NCBI RefSeq assembly: GCF_003369915.1
Contig: NW_022881625.1
Location: 868,001 to 932,000, forward strand
Length of the DNA stretch: 64,000 nucleotides
From: Drosophila miranda
Taxonomy: Eukaryota > Arthropoda > Insecta > Diptera > Drosophilidae
Direction of reading: 5' to 3'
Below the pieces are notes generated by a model. It worked only from the letters and a program-made list of their open reading frames with translations, was not told the origin of the DNA and searched no databases. Position 1 is the stretch's first letter. Each line of letters starts with the position of its first letter. The translations under genes and the position numbers were made by a program. Below, in pieces: positions 42,037 through 55,091 of this stretch.

Positions 42037-42443
42037 TGGGGATGGGAAAAAGAAAAAGAGAGGGACAAAATTTTCGGCACTTTGACGGAGGGACTAAACC
42101 TCAGACACGTCTCGACTCCACAACGTTCACGACACGACTTTCCATTTGCAAGTGTGTGTGTGTGTGTGGTGTGAGTCAAGAAAGTGAAGTGGGGCCACGC
42201 TCAAAAGTATGCTGTCTCTTCTTTGTAATTCTCCCTAACTTAAAATCTGATTTGCAATCCCCTGTGAGTTCGTCAACTTGATGTTTTGTTGGCTGTAATG
42301 CGGTATGTGGTCTTCAGTCCCCTCTACTACCCTTGCCGCCTGCTGAGGGCAGACGACTAGGAATGTAGCATGTACATGTGGGCGGGCAGTTTATAGGGGG
42401 CTTAGTTGTTTTATGCGAAGACTAGCATTTTTGGCTCAATTTA

Positions 42444-43641
42444 GGCCGTAGTGGTGGTGTGGCGGCAACTGATGCTGATTTGAAAGTCGATTTGAAACCG
42501 ATAATCAATTGTCAGCACCGTTGCCGCCGAAGATTTATCACAGATTGTAATAATTTTGTAGTGGGGTGTCGGAGAACCGCACTAATTACGAAAATAACAA
42601 TGGGGGGGGAAGAAGGGGTTAAAGAAATGAGATCGAAAATTTAGAAAGTGCAGTGTTGCAACACGTAGTCAATTGAGGAATAGATAAAGAGAAAAGGTAA
42701 ACAATGCAGGTGCTTTGCGTGGAAAATAAGAGGAAATATACTAAATAAAAAGAGACAAACACTTGCAGAAATAACAATACAGATAAGTAGTAGACTGGAG
42801 TGAAGACGACGGAAAAACAGGTAATAAAAGAGATACTACACTGGAACAAAGACGAGACAAAACAGGTACAATTGATTTACGTTTACAATATTACAATAAA
42901 CATAACAATTTAAAATAATGTCTATATCTTTTTCTATAATTACAGGGAAGACAAGAAACAGCGGAGCATCGGCCGGCATAGCAAAACACAATGCTTGTAA
43001 AGACATTGCGTTGCATACCGGCCGACCCCGTCGTCCCCCCTGGTCGTCGAAATTGGCGTCGTCCGAAGTCGTCAGAAGTAGGTGCAATTAGCACCTCGTC
43101 GTCGTTGTGGCTGTGGCTGCCCTCTTGGAGAACCAGTGGCACTGGTCCGGCCACCAACTAAGGACGATGGCGGACACGACACACATAACTCGAACGGCAC
43201 AGGTCCGGCCGCCCAAGTGTAATGGATGTTTGTGTGTGTGTGTCTGAATGGCTGGCGGTAAGTATTTTGAGAGCCCTTTTTAATCGTATGTGTGGCTGAT
43301 GGATTTTTCCTTTTCCAGGACCATAGGGCACTCTGAATGCCATGGCACTGGATCCGGCCACCAACTAAGGACGATGGCGGACACGACACACATAACTCGA
43401 ACGGCACAGGTCCGGCCGCCCAAGTGTAATGGGTGTTTGTGTGTGTGTGTCTGTTTTTGGCTATTCTAGCAATCACCAACGCACTGCATTCGATTTGAAT
43501 TTGTCAGGCCGTATGATTTTGCAAGTGTGTATGGCAGCATTTTTATTCGTTTATGTTTTATTTAATGGCTTTGATGGCGGCAGCGTCCGTTGTTCATTTT
43601 TGTTGTGGCATGCGAGTGATATGCATACCTGCCCCGTATGA
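42444..43641 (+). ncRNA. T region (U6), short form
   Basis: Hairpin at 42969-43025. Lacks the extra segment of about 139 bp, like U1 and U7. Confidence 0.35.
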
Positions 43642-43656
43642 TAAAGATTTTCGCCG

Positions 43657-44570
43657 TAATGTTTAGCCCGATAGTGTCCCGTGAGTGCTATCCGGCGATT
43701 GCCTAAGCGCTCTCGGCGATACGCGTCGGTACCCCCGACCCCCGTAGCGTCCCGTAAGTGCTATCCGGCGATTGCCTAGGCATTCTCGGCGATGCCTGTC
43801 GATATCCCCGACCCCCGTAGTAATTCTTAGTTCGGCGGCGTCCCGTAACTGCTATCCGGCGATTGCCTAGGCATTACTTGTCGGTATTTCCGCATAGCAA
43901 AGTTCCCCTTTCCGCGTCGTATTAATTCTTAGGCCGACAAGGTCCCGTAAGTACCGTCCGGCGATAGCCTAGGTACTCTCGGCGATACTTGTCGGTATTC
44001 CCGCATAGCAAAGTTCCCCTTTCCGCGTCGTAGTAATTCTTAGGCCGACAGGGTCCCGTAAGTACCGTCCGGCGATAGCCTAGGTACTCTCGGCGATTTT
44101 TGTCGGTATTTCCGCATAGCAAAGTCCCCCTTTCCGCGTCGTAGTAATTCTTAGGTCGACAGGGTCCCGTAAGTACCGTCCGGCGATAGCCTAGGTACTC
44201 TCGGCGATACTTGTCGGTATTCCCGCATAGCAAAGTTCCCCTTTCCACGTCGTAGTAATTCTTAGGCCGACAGGGTCCCGTGAGTACCGTCCGGCGATAG
44301 CCTAGGTACTCTCGGCGATACTTGCCGGTATTTCCGCATAGCAAAGTCCCCTTTCCGCGTCGTAGTAATTCTTAGGCCGACAGGGTCCCGTAAGTACCGT
44401 CCGGCGATAGCCTAGGTACTCTCGGCGATACTTGTCGGTATTCCCGCATAGCATAGTCCCCCTTTCCGCTTCGTAGTAACTCTCAGGCCGGCGGGGTCCC
44501 GTAAGTACTGTCCGGCGCTAGCCTAGGTACTCTCGGCGACACCTGTCGGTATTATCGCATAGTAAAGACC
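43657..44570 (-). mobile_element. LTR-derived block L7, five 111-bp repeats
   Basis: Same length and same cut end as L2 (AGTAAAGACC joined to the 88-bp repeat). Confidence 0.6.
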
Positions 44571-44988
44571 ACCGCACTTTACACAGACGAAGCCGCGTTG
44601 ACAGAAGTTGTTAAACCGCCGCAATTTTCGCATTTAGCTGGGTGCGGTGGACGAAACCACCGCACTTTACACAGGCGAAGCCGCGTTGGCAGTAGTTGTG
44701 TGTGGCTTAAGAAATCTTTGTCTTTTATGATTCTCTTTGTGGTTTGTGATTTGAATATATGTTTAGTGGCGCACAGAATTTTAATTTACATTGGCGAGAA
44801 AGAGGAAATAAAGCTTGTCGGTAGTGTTTGGGAAGGGGAATGTGAATGTGTGTGGGGCGAGTTGGGAAAATGGCTGCTTGGCTTGGCGTCGGAATTTTAA
44901 TGTTTTCCTTATTGGCGTTAATTAAGAATTTTTAACAGTTTAGTTGGGCGGCAAACAAGTTAAGGGGCTCGTTAGTCGCCCGACGTGT
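44571..44988 (+). repeat. Partial spacer copy (U7)
   Basis: Counterpart of 9645-10066. Confidence 0.7.
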
Positions 44989-45667
44989 CATACCGCGTAC
45001 AAAAGTGGCCGTGTGTCCATGTGTGTCCATGGCTGGCCAGCATTTCGGTGATGTATTGAGTCTCAATACCCACGCTACAAGGAGTGTAAACAGCAGCCTG
45101 AACAAGAGCCACGAGGAGGGGAATAGTCGGATCTCTCCCACTCCGACCAGTGACGCCGATGTGATCAACAACTCTCCCCGGCCAGCCCGAAGCCAACGCC
45201 TACAAGGGAGACCGAGAGAGAGGCCGCCGTCGCGAAACTGAGAGAGAGTTTTTCATTTAAAACAATGGGGGGAGCAACACCGGAACCAGATCCCACAGGA
45301 ACACGACGAGCATCACTAGCATTAATACCGACGTCACACGAAGGGGAAATCGCAGCCAACAGAGAGCCAGGGCTGGAGCGATCCCATACCTTTGTCACAC
45401 GAAGGGGAAATGGTAGCCGAGAGCGATCCCAATACCCACGCTACAAGGAGGGGAAACAGCAGCCGAGGAACTCCAGCGCCACCGCTCCTATACGCCATCT
45501 ACTTATTTGTATATGTACTAAATTCAAATAATACATGCCATATTTTACATTTTACATGTAGTTGAAGTGTTTTTGGCTGAACAATGGGAAGGTAACACTA
45601 GTTACAGTAGTGGTAGGTATTCGGTATATTTTTTGCAAGTATTTTGAGTAAAGAAAGTTAAGATAAC
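44989..45667. other. Segment shared only with U2
   Basis: Counterpart of 10067-10745, with one copy fewer of the GTGTCCATGGCT repeat. Confidence 0.45.
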
Positions 45668-45801
45668 ACTAGACTTAACATTAAAATGTGTTTTCTTTTA
45701 CAATGGATTGCGTCTTTTCAGTCCGTTCCCGTCCTTGGAGCGGGCTTCATATAAGTGGCGGCGCAAGGCTGATCCTCATATCAGCATCAGCATAGGCCCT
45801 G

Positions 45802-45997
45802 TAGTTGGCTGGGTGCGTACCGCCGCAACTTTGGCATTTAGCTGGGTGCGGTGGACGAAACCACCGCACTTTACACAGACGAAGCCGCGTTGACAGAAGT
45901 TGTTAAACCGCCGCAATTTTCGCATTTAGCTGGGTGCGGTGGACGAAACCACCGCACTTTACACAGGCGAAGCCGCGTTGACAGTAGTTGTGTGTGG
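45802..45997 (+). repeat. 88-bp hairpin repeat, 2 copies (U7)
   Basis: GCATTTAGCTGG at 45834 and 45922. Confidence 0.8.
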
Positions 45998-46841
45998 TTT
46001 AAGATATCTTTGTGTTTTATGATTCTCTTTGTGGTTTGTGATTTGAATATATGTTTAGTGGCGCACAGAATTTTAATTTACATTGGCGAGAAAGAGGAAA
46101 TAAAGCTTGTCGGTAGTGGTTGGGAAGGGGAATGTGAATGTGTGTGGGGCGAGTTGGGAAAATGGCTGCTTGGCTTGGCGTCGGCATTTTAATGTATTCC
46201 TTATTGGCGTTAATTAAGAATTTTTAACAGTTTAGTTGGGCGGCAAACAAGTTAAGGGGCTCGTTAGTCGCCCGACGTGTCACACCGCTTCATCTGCCTC
46301 GTCGATCATCTGTAACTGTATCTGTATCTGTACAAAGGAGCCTAGAATTTCTTAGATCTGTGTTCTTCTACCATCCTCTACATGGATTGGTTCCACATTA
46401 ATCCTAAAGATGCACAAATTTTATAGCTTGAACAAAAAAAAAAAAACACATACAATAATCGCATATCACATATTATGTTTTTTGTGGAGAGGGGGAGGGG
46501 GAGGGTTCCAAAGTATTTACACGGTCCAATGTTTGCACGGGTAATATAATGGAGATTCTCTTGGTAAAGATTTTATTCGTAATTTATTCGCCCAACTATC
46601 GAGAAAGACTCGCGTGTGCCGTACGATACGATCCATTACGATACGATATCGTCTGTGGGCTATATATGTATGTATATTGATGTGTGCATATGTATGTACA
46701 ATCCGAAGAGAGGATTACTCTTGTTTTGTTCTCTTTCCTAGATGATAATATCGTATCAGTGGTTCTGGAAGGGGGTGCTTAAACCTACGACGAAAGCTAT
46801 AATCCAGTGGATGGGTCGGAATAGGTGTCCTGTTCCTCCGC

Positions 46842-47449
46842 TCAGACATAGACCTCTCCTGTCTTGGCCTCGGGACTGTGTTTGGCGAGGGTTGAGGTAG
46901 CACTCGTGGCCGTTGCCGTTGCCGTGGCGCCGCTCTGGGGCAGGGCGATCGTGCCACCGGATGAAGAGTTGTCCACTGTATCCACTGTGGGGGCTCCTGC
47001 CGAACGCACCGAGGAGCGCACTGTGGGGTTCTGCAGGTTGAAGCTCAGACTGAAGCTGTTGTTCCGCGAAATGTTGCCGTTGCCGCTGCTGTTCAGGGGC
47101 TTCACGGACAGGAGGGCCGTGGTGGTGATGCCGCCGCCGCCGCCCGCACCCGGCCCCACGGTCATGCCGTTGCTGGAGCCACTGTTGCTGTAGCCGTCCT
47201 GCTCCTGGGCCAGGTCCACGATGGACAGGGACGAGGGGAAGCGCTGAATGGAGAGCGAGACGGGGATCGTGGTGATGACGTCATTGGGCTCGTAGCCACT
47301 GGTCGTTGTCGTGATGTTCGGCAGCTGGGCGTTCGCCGCGATGGGAAGGATGCTCAGGGTCCCCGTGGGAATGGTGTACCCGCCGCCGCTGCTGTTGGCC
47401 ATCGTGAAGGGAAACGACAGCGTGGTGATGTTCGTGGCAGCGGAGAGGG
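46842..47449 (-). CDS. G1 3' exon, open copy (U7)
   Basis: Unbroken like the U2 copy, one of only two intact exons. It differs from U2 at few sites (FNLQNPTV here, FNLQKPTV there, FNLQDPTV elsewhere). Confidence 0.5.
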
Positions 47450-47535
47450 CTACGGAATCGAGAATCGAAGGGAGAGAGATTGTGGTTGGAGTATCTGAAT
47501 CTGCATCTGCGGGAGTATCTGTGCCCGGTACTCAC

Positions 47536-47753
47536 TGCTGTGAACTCGCTGTAAATGATGACCACTGCGGGCAGGGTCAACGCCTTGACGCAGCACATGA
47601 GGAACCCAAAGAAGAGCCACGCGATCTCCCGCAGGTGGAGAAGCGGAAGAGCTGCAGGAAGCCGATCGGCTGTGTGGGCTCCAGTCCTGCGGCCACCGGC
47701 GCCTCATCCAGGGACTTGCCATCGGTTGTCGTCGTGCCAGAAGCCTCGTCCAT
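47536..47753 (-). pseudogene. Mdr65: Mdr65-like first exon with 1-bp deletion (U7)
   Basis: One C is missing in GATCTCCCGCAGG near 47627-47630, so the frame shifts before transmembrane helix 1. Confidence 0.75.
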
Positions 47754-48178
47754 CTATCGGTACGACGAAGGACGGAGGAATAGTGTTACTCGAGCCAAGA
47801 CCCGCGATTTATTCACAGACACGGACAGAGACAGACGGCACGCAAAGGTTAATTCAATTACTGCCACACTCTCAGAGGCATGTATCTGTATCTGTGGCTG
47901 TTGCAAGGGTACAGCAGCTACTTTGTATCTTTTGCCATAGTTCTCACTCATTGACCCGCGGGGTTAACGAGTAATAGAATCTACCGTTTATTATTAGACA
48001 TTCCAACGCCAATTTGGAGCGATTCGATTCGATTCCCTTTCAGAGGCCCGTACAGAAATCTGTGTGGCGCCATTCGCCCCCTGCCCCCTCTCCTTGTCGT
48101 GGGATGGATGATCACCTTTTAATTGATTTTCAACACTTTGATCCTTCAGATACTGTATCTATGCATTGATTTCTGCAG

Positions 48179-48307
48179 AAGATCCGTTACTGCTCACTCG
48201 GACCGCCCAAGCGCGACTGCTGGAACACCGTCCGCGGAGCCACCCATTTATGATGATTCCCCGATGTGGATGCTGGACAGAGTACTCGGGCTTGGGCATG
48301 AGTACTC
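48179..48307 (+). pseudogene. P exon, complete (U7)
   Basis: 129 bp, as U2. Confidence 0.45.
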
Positions 48308-48494
48308 GTGAGTGTATCGTAATTGATCTCCTCTAATTGATCTCCGCTTTCCGCTCTTGGGGTAGGTTCCGCCGAAAGAGGCGCTTCAATTTACAATGAG
48401 AGCAAAAGAGACATTTTGTAGAGGGTTTTTCTTTTCTTTGCTTTTCTTTTCTTTATTCTTTTTCTATCATTTGGAGGGTGGAAGGTGCAACAAT

Positions 48495-49148
48495 CTAAAA
48501 CGGAGGCAGACTATTGAGCCTCCTGCTGGTGCGCAGCACGAATGGTGCCGGCTGATTTGTACCGGCATTTCCTCCAGCGGGAACGACTTCGGGAGCAGCT
48601 ACGGGAGCGACTGCGGGAGCGACTCCGACCGACTCGCCTTCATCGTCCGAGCCCCCAGCATTACGCTGTCCAAAGTAGTGCGGGACGCCCGCAGTGTCAT
48701 CATGTGCCGGGTGCTGCGTTCGCCCAAGGTGTTGCGCACCTTCAGGCAGCTCTTCTGCGACAGGGTTCTTTTTTTTCGGCCGTACCCAGGGCGAGGACGC
48801 GGCGCTGGCACTCGCCGAATGCCACGGCATGGCTGCTGGTGGGCCCGTCGTCCTCATTGCCGGGCCGTTCAAAAATCGTCTCGAGACCGGTGGGCCTCGA
48901 CTTTGCGATGGTCTGCGATGGCGCCTGAGAACCGGTGGTCGGCGTCAGGCTGGGCTTCTTGGCCAGGCGGCTGGGACTAAGACTGGGCCTGGCGGCGCTC
49001 TGGCTCTTGTTCTTGCAGGCGCGCGGCGGCATTTGGTGCCGGCTGAAATGAGACGAAATGAGAAATGAGTTACGACTGTCCGATGGCCGCAGAACCGAGT
49101 ACTTCCTTTACCTTTAGCTTTGCCTTCAAGTTTTTTCTTTGCAGGCAT
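48495..49148 (-). pseudogene. G2, frameshifted with exon-2 deletion (U7)
   Basis: ATG at 49148. About 50 bp are lost at the start of exon 2 (CATTTGGTGCCGGCTGAAATG) with the acceptor kept. The T-run has eight T followed by CGGCCG, and a further base is missing near 48656 (GCCCCCAGCATT). Confidence 0.5.
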
Positions 49149-49912
49149 TTCTCGTATCTTTTTCCGGCTTTTCCGTCTCCTGGGTAAACCTTTCGACTTC
49201 TCAAACGAGCAACGAGCAACGAGCCTCTTTGGGTTGAGGGCTCTCAGTGCTCCACATGGGAGGGGCTGAGAGGCTGGGGTGTGAGCCGCCAGCAACCAAG
49301 CGCGTTGCTTTATTAATATTTGTGGGCAGTATAAGTCTTAATTTAATTTATGTACATTTTTGTGTTTTTCTTACAATTCAACTTTAAACGACACTCAAAC
49401 ACACACTAGTACATTTGATGGCACATTAATTTACAAACATATAATCTGCAGCAACGAAACACTTGTAACCTCGACTAGGCCCGCAGCCAGCAGGGTGGGG
49501 GGGGGGGGGGAAAGGGAAAAAGAAAAAGAGAGGGACAAAATATTCGGCACTTTGACGGAGGGACTTATCCTCAGACACGTCTCGACTCCACAACGTTCAC
49601 GACACGACTTTCCATTTGCAAGTGTGTGTGTGTGTGTGGTGTGAGTCAAGAAAGTGAAGTGGGGCCACGCTCAAAAGTATGCTGTCTCTTCTTTGTAATT
49701 CTCCCTAACTTAAAATTTGATTTGCAATCCCCTGTGAGTTCGTCAACTTGATGTTTTGTTGGCTGTAATGCGGTATGTGGTCTTCAGTCCCCTCTACTAC
49801 CCTTGCCGCCTGCTGAGGGCAGACGACTAGGAATGTAGCATGTACATGTGGTCGGGCAGTTTATAGGGGCTTAGTTGTTTTATGCGAAGACTAGCATTTT
49901 TGGCTCAATTTA

Positions 49913-51110
49913 GGCCGTAGTGGTGGTGTGGCGGCAACTGATGCTGATTTGAAAGTCGATTTGAAACCGATAATCAATTGTCAGCACCGTTGCCGCCGAA
50001 GATTTATCACAGATTGTAATAATTTTGTAGTGGGGTGTCGGAGAACCGCACTAATTACGAAAATAACAATGGGGGGGGAAGAAGGGGTTAAAGAAATGAG
50101 ATCGAAAATTTAGAAAGTGCAGTGTTGCAACACGTAGTCAATTGAGGAATAGAAAAAGAGAAAAGGTAAACAATGCAGGTGCTTTGCGTGGAAAATAAGA
50201 GGAAATATACTAAATAAAAAGAGACAAACACTTGCAGAAATAACAATACAGATAAGTAGTAGACTGGAGTGAAGACGACGGAAAAACAGGTAATAAAAGA
50301 GATACTACACTGGAACAAAGACGAGACAAAACAGGTACAATTGATTTACGTTTACAATATTACAATAAACATAACAATTTAAAATAATGTCTATATCTTT
50401 TTCTATAATTACAGGGAAGACAAGAAACAGCGGAGCATCGGCCGGCATAGCAAAACACAATGCTTGTAAAGACATTGCGTTGCATACCGGCCGACCCCGT
50501 CGTCCCCCCTGGTCGTCGAAATTGGCGTCGTCCGAAGTCGTCAGAAGTAGGTGCAATTAGCACCTCGTCGTCGTTGTGGCTGTGGCTGCCCTCTTGGAGA
50601 ACCAGTGGCACTGGTCCGGCCACCAACTAAGGACGATGGCGGACACGACACACATAACTCGAACGGCACAGGTCCGGCCGCCCAAGTGTAATGGATGTTT
50701 GTGTGTGTGTGTCTGAATGGCTGGCGGTAAGTATTTTGAGAGCCCTTTTTAATCGTATGTGTGGCTGATGGATTTTTCCTTTTCCAGGACCATAGGGCAC
50801 TCTGAATGCCATGGCACTGGATCCGGCCACCAACTAAGGACGATGGCGGACACGACACACATAACTCGAACGGCACAGGTCCGGCCGCCCAAGTGTAATG
50901 GGTGTTTGTGTGTGTGTGTCTGTTTTTGGCTATTCTAGCAATCACCAACGCACTGCATTCGATTTGAATTTGTCAGGCCGTATGATTTTGCAAGTGTGTA
51001 TGGCAGCATTTTTATTCGTTTATGTTTTATTTAATGGCTTTGATGGCGGCAGCGTCCGTTGTTCCTTTTTGTTGTGGCATGCGAGTGATATGCATACCTG
51101 CCCCGTATGA
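49913..51110 (+). ncRNA. T region (U7), short form
   Basis: Hairpin at 50438-50494; short form as in U1 and U6. Confidence 0.35.
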
Positions 51111-51125
51111 TAAAGATTTTCGCCG

Positions 51126-52022
51126 TAATGTTTAGCCCGATAGTGTCCCGTGAGTGCTATCCGGCGATTGCCTAAGCGCTCTCGGCGATACGCGTCGGTA
51201 CCCCCGACCCCCGTAGCGTCCCGTAAGTGCTATCCGGCGATTGCCTAGGCATTCTCGGCGATGCCTGTCGATATCCCCGACCCCCGTAGTAATTCTTAGT
51301 TCGGCGGCGTCCCGTAACTGCTATCCGGCGATTGCCTAGGCATTACTTGTCGGTATTTCCGCATAGCAAAGTTCCCCTTTCCGCGTCGTATTAATTCTTA
51401 GGCCGACAAGGTCCCGTAAGTACCGTCCGGCGATAGCCTAGGTACTCTCGGCGATACTTGTCGGTATTCCCGCATAGCAAAGTTCCCCTTTCCGCGTCGT
51501 AGTAATTCTTAGGCCGACAGGGTCCAGTGAGTACCGTCCGGCGATAGCCTAGGTACTCTCGGCGATTATTGCCGGTATTTCCGCATAGCAAAGTCCCCTT
51601 TCCGCGTCGTAGTAATTCTTAGGCCGACAGGGTCCCGTAAGTACCGTCCGGCGATAGCCTAGGTACTCTCGGCGATACTTGTCGGTATTCCCGCATAGCA
51701 TAGTCCCCCTTTCCGCTTCGTAGTAACTCTCAGGCCGGCGGGGTCCCGTAAGTACGGCGACACCTGTCGGTATTATCGCATAGTAAGACCTCCGTATTGA
51801 TTCTGAGTTCGGTGGGGCCCTGAAGGCGCTATTCGGCGATAACCGGAGTGTTCTCGGTGAAACCAACTGCCCCGTCCCACGCTACGATCGCCCCCGTCCG
51901 CGGGACTGCGGCCCCGTCCCCCATCGTCGGTCCGAAATACGGAGTCCCGGCAAATTATTGCTGTAATTTCGACCCTGGAGTAGACTGAGATATGTACCCC
52001 AGCCCAGGATCGCTTCCTTACA
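51126..52022 (-). mobile_element. LTR-derived block L8
   Basis: About three good 111-bp copies. The TATA-like motif is lost as in L3. Confidence 0.6.
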
Positions 52023-52838
52023 AAAGTTAAGGTAACACTAGACTTAACATTAACATGTGTTTTCTTTTAAAATGGATTGCGTCTTTTCAGTCCGTTCCCG
52101 TCCTCGGAGCGGGCTTCATATAAGTGGCGGCGCAAGGCTGATCCTCATATCAGCATCAGCATAGGCCCTGTAGGCCCTCGGCGCATTTTAATGTTTTCCT
52201 TATTGGCGTTAATTAAGAATTTTTAACAGTTTAGTTGGGCGGCAAACAAGTTAAGGGGCTCGTTAGTCGCCCGACGTGTCACACCGCTTCATCTGCGTCG
52301 TCGATCATCTGTAACTGTATCTGTATCTGTACAAAGGAGCCTAGAATTTCTTAGATCTGTGTTCTTCTACCATCCTCTACATGGATTGGTTCCACATTAA
52401 TCCTAAAGATGCACAAATTTTATAGCTGGAACAAAAAAAAAAAACACATACAATAATCGCATATCACATATTATGTTTTTTGTGGAGAGGGGAGGGGGAG
52501 GGTTCCAAAGTATTTACACGGTCCAATGTTTGCACGGGTAATATAATGGAGATTCTCTTGGTCAAGATTTTATTCGTAATTTATTCGCCCAACTATCGAG
52601 AAAGACTCGCGTGTGCCGTACGATACGATCCATTACGATACGAAATCGTCTGTGGGCTATATATGTATGTATATTGATGTGTGCATATGTATGTACAATC
52701 CGAAGAGAGGATTACTCTTGTTTTGTTCTCTTTCCTAGATGATAATATCGTATCAGTGGTTCTGGAAGGGGGTGCTTAAACCTACGACGAAAGCTATAAT
52801 CCAGTGGATGGGTCGGAATAGGTGTCCTGTTCCTCCGC

Positions 52839-53436
52839 TCAGACATAGACCTCTCCTGTCTTGGCCTCGGGACTGTGTTTGGCGAAGGTTGAGGTAGCAC
52901 TCGTGGCCGTTGCCGTTGCCGTGGTGCCGCTCTGGGGCAGGGCGATCGTGCCACCGGATGAAGAGTTGTCCACTGTGGGGGCTCCTGCCGAACGCACCGA
53001 GGAGCGCACTGTGGGGTCCTGCAGGTTGAAGCTCAGACTGAAGCTGTTGTTCCGCGAAATGTTGCCGTTGCCGCTGCCGTTCAGGGGCTTCACGGACAGG
53101 AGGGCCGTGGTGGTGATGCCCCCGCCGCCGCCCGCCCCGGCCCCACGGTCATGCCGTTGCTGGAGCCATTGTTGCTGTAGCCGTCCTGCTCCTGGGCCAG
53201 GTCCACGATGGACAGGGACGAGGGAAAGCGCTGAATGGAGAGCGAGACGGGGATCGTGGTGATGACGTCATTGGGCTCGTAGCCACTGGCCGTTGTCGTG
53301 ATGGTCGGCAGCTGGGCGTTCGCCGCGATGGGAAGGATGCTCAGGGTCCCCGTGGGAATGGTGTACCCGCCGCCGCTGCTGTTGGCCATCGTGAAGGGAA
53401 ACGACAGCGTGGTGATGTTCGTGGCAGCGGAGAGGG
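52839..53436 (-). pseudogene. G1 3' exon, frameshifted (U8)
   Basis: Same missing C as U3, near 53140. Confidence 0.5.
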
Positions 53437-53522
53437 CTACGGAATCGAGAATCGAAGGGAGAGAGATTGTGGTTGGAGTATCTGAATCTGCATCTGCGGG
53501 AGTATCTGTGCCCGGTACTCAC

Positions 53523-53741
53523 TGCTGTGAACTGGCTGTAAATGATGACCACTGCGGGCAGGGTCAACGCCTTGACGCAGCACATGAGGAACCCAAAGAA
53601 GAGCCACGCGATCTCCCCGCAGGTGGAGAAGCGGAAGAGCTGCAGGAAGCCGATCGGCTGTGTGGGCTCCAGTCCTGCGGCCACCGGCGCCTCATCCAGG
53701 GACTTGCCATCGGTTGTCGTCGTGCCAGAAGCCTCGTCCAT
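53523..53741 (-). pseudogene. Mdr65: Mdr65-like first exon (U8)
   Basis: Open over 73 codons; YSQFTA variant as U3. Confidence 0.7.
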
Positions 53742-54178
53742 CTATCGGTACGACGAAGGACGGAGGAATAGTGTTACTCGAGCCAAGACCCGCGATTTAT
53801 TCACAGACACGTACAGAGACAGACGGCACGCAAAGGTTAATTCAATTACTGCCACACTCTCAGAGGCATGTATCTGTATCTGTGGCTGTGGCAAGGGTAC
53901 AGCAGCTACTTTGTATCTTTTGCCATAGTTCTCTCTCGTTGACCCGCGGGGTTAACGAGTAATAGAATCAACCGTTTATTATTGGACATTCCAACGCCAA
54001 TTTGGAGCGATTCGATTCGATTCCCTTTCAGAGGCCCGTACAGAAATCTGTGTGGCGCCATTCGCCCCCTGCCCCCTCTCCTTGTCGTGGGATGGATGAT
54101 CACCTTTTAATTGATTTTCAACACTTTTTGATCCTTCAGATACTGTATCTATGCACTGATTTCTGCAGAAGATCCGTT

Positions 54179-54207
54179 ACTGCTCACTCGGACCGCCCAA
54201 GCGCGAC
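54179..54207 (+). pseudogene. P exon remnant (U8)
   Basis: Truncated exactly as in U3. Confidence 0.4.
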
Positions 54208-54242
54208 TTTTCTATCATTTGGAGGGTGGAAGGTGCAACAAT

Positions 54243-54716
54243 CTAAAACGGAGGCAGACTCTTGAGCCTCCTGCTGGTGCGCAGCACGAATGGTGCCGGC
54301 TGATTTGTACCGGCATTTCCTCCAGCGGGAACGACTTCGGGAGCAGCTACGGGAGCGACTGCGGGAGCGACTCCGACCGACTCGCCTTCATCGTCCGAGC
54401 CCCCGAGCATTACGCTGTCCAAAGTAGTGCGGGACGCCCGCAGTGTCATCATGTGCCGGGTGCTGCGTTCGCCCAAGGTGTTGCGCACCTTCAGGCAGAT
54501 CTTCTGCGACAGGGTTGTTTTTTTTCGCCCGTACCCAGGGCGAGGACGCGGCGCTGGCACTCGCCGAATGCCACGGCATGGCTGCTGGTGGGCCCGTCGT
54601 CCTCATTGCCGGGCCGTTCAAAAATCTGTCTCGAGACCGGTGGGCCTCGACTTTGCGATGGTCTGCGATGGCGCCTGAGAACCGGTGGTCGGCGTCAGGC
54701 TGGGCTTCTGGGCCAA
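54243..54716 (-). pseudogene. G2, 5'-truncated (U8)
   Basis: U3-type junction and eight-T shift. An extra T near 54627 (AAAATCTGTCTC) adds a private frameshift. Confidence 0.5.
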
Positions 54717-55091
54717 GGGAAAAGAGAGGGACAAAATATTCGGCACTTTGACGGAGGGACTAAACCTCAGACACGTCTCGACTCCACAACGTTCACGACA
54801 CGACTTTCCATTTGCAAGTGTGTGTGTGTGCGTGGTGGGAGTCAACGCTCAAAAGTATGCTGTCTCTTCTTTGTAATTCTCCCTAACTTAAAATTTGATT
54901 TGCAATCCCCTGTGAGTTCGTCAACTTGATGTTTTGTTGGCTGTAATGCGGTATGTGGTCTTCAGTCCCCTCTACTACCCTTGCCGCCTGCTGAGGGCAG
55001 ACGACTAGGAATGTAGCATGTACATGTGGGCGGGCAGTTTATAGGGGGCGTAGTTGTTTTATGCGAAGACTAGCATTTTTGGCTCAATTTA

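Larger units (their letters stand above)
29789..43656. repeat. Tandem unit U6 (13.87 kb) split by two retrotransposons
   Basis: The unit is interrupted at 31391/39325 by about 7.9 kb of nested transposon. The rest is about 5.9 kb and resembles U1 to the right of the insertion. A deletion in G1 fuses its frame with the Mdr exon. Confidence 0.85.
43657..51125. repeat. Tandem unit U7 (7.47 kb)
   Basis: Matches U2 in order and in the extra segment. It differs by a 12-bp contraction of the CCATGGCTGTGTGT repeat, by keeping the G2 segment lost in U2, and by a short T region. Confidence 0.85.
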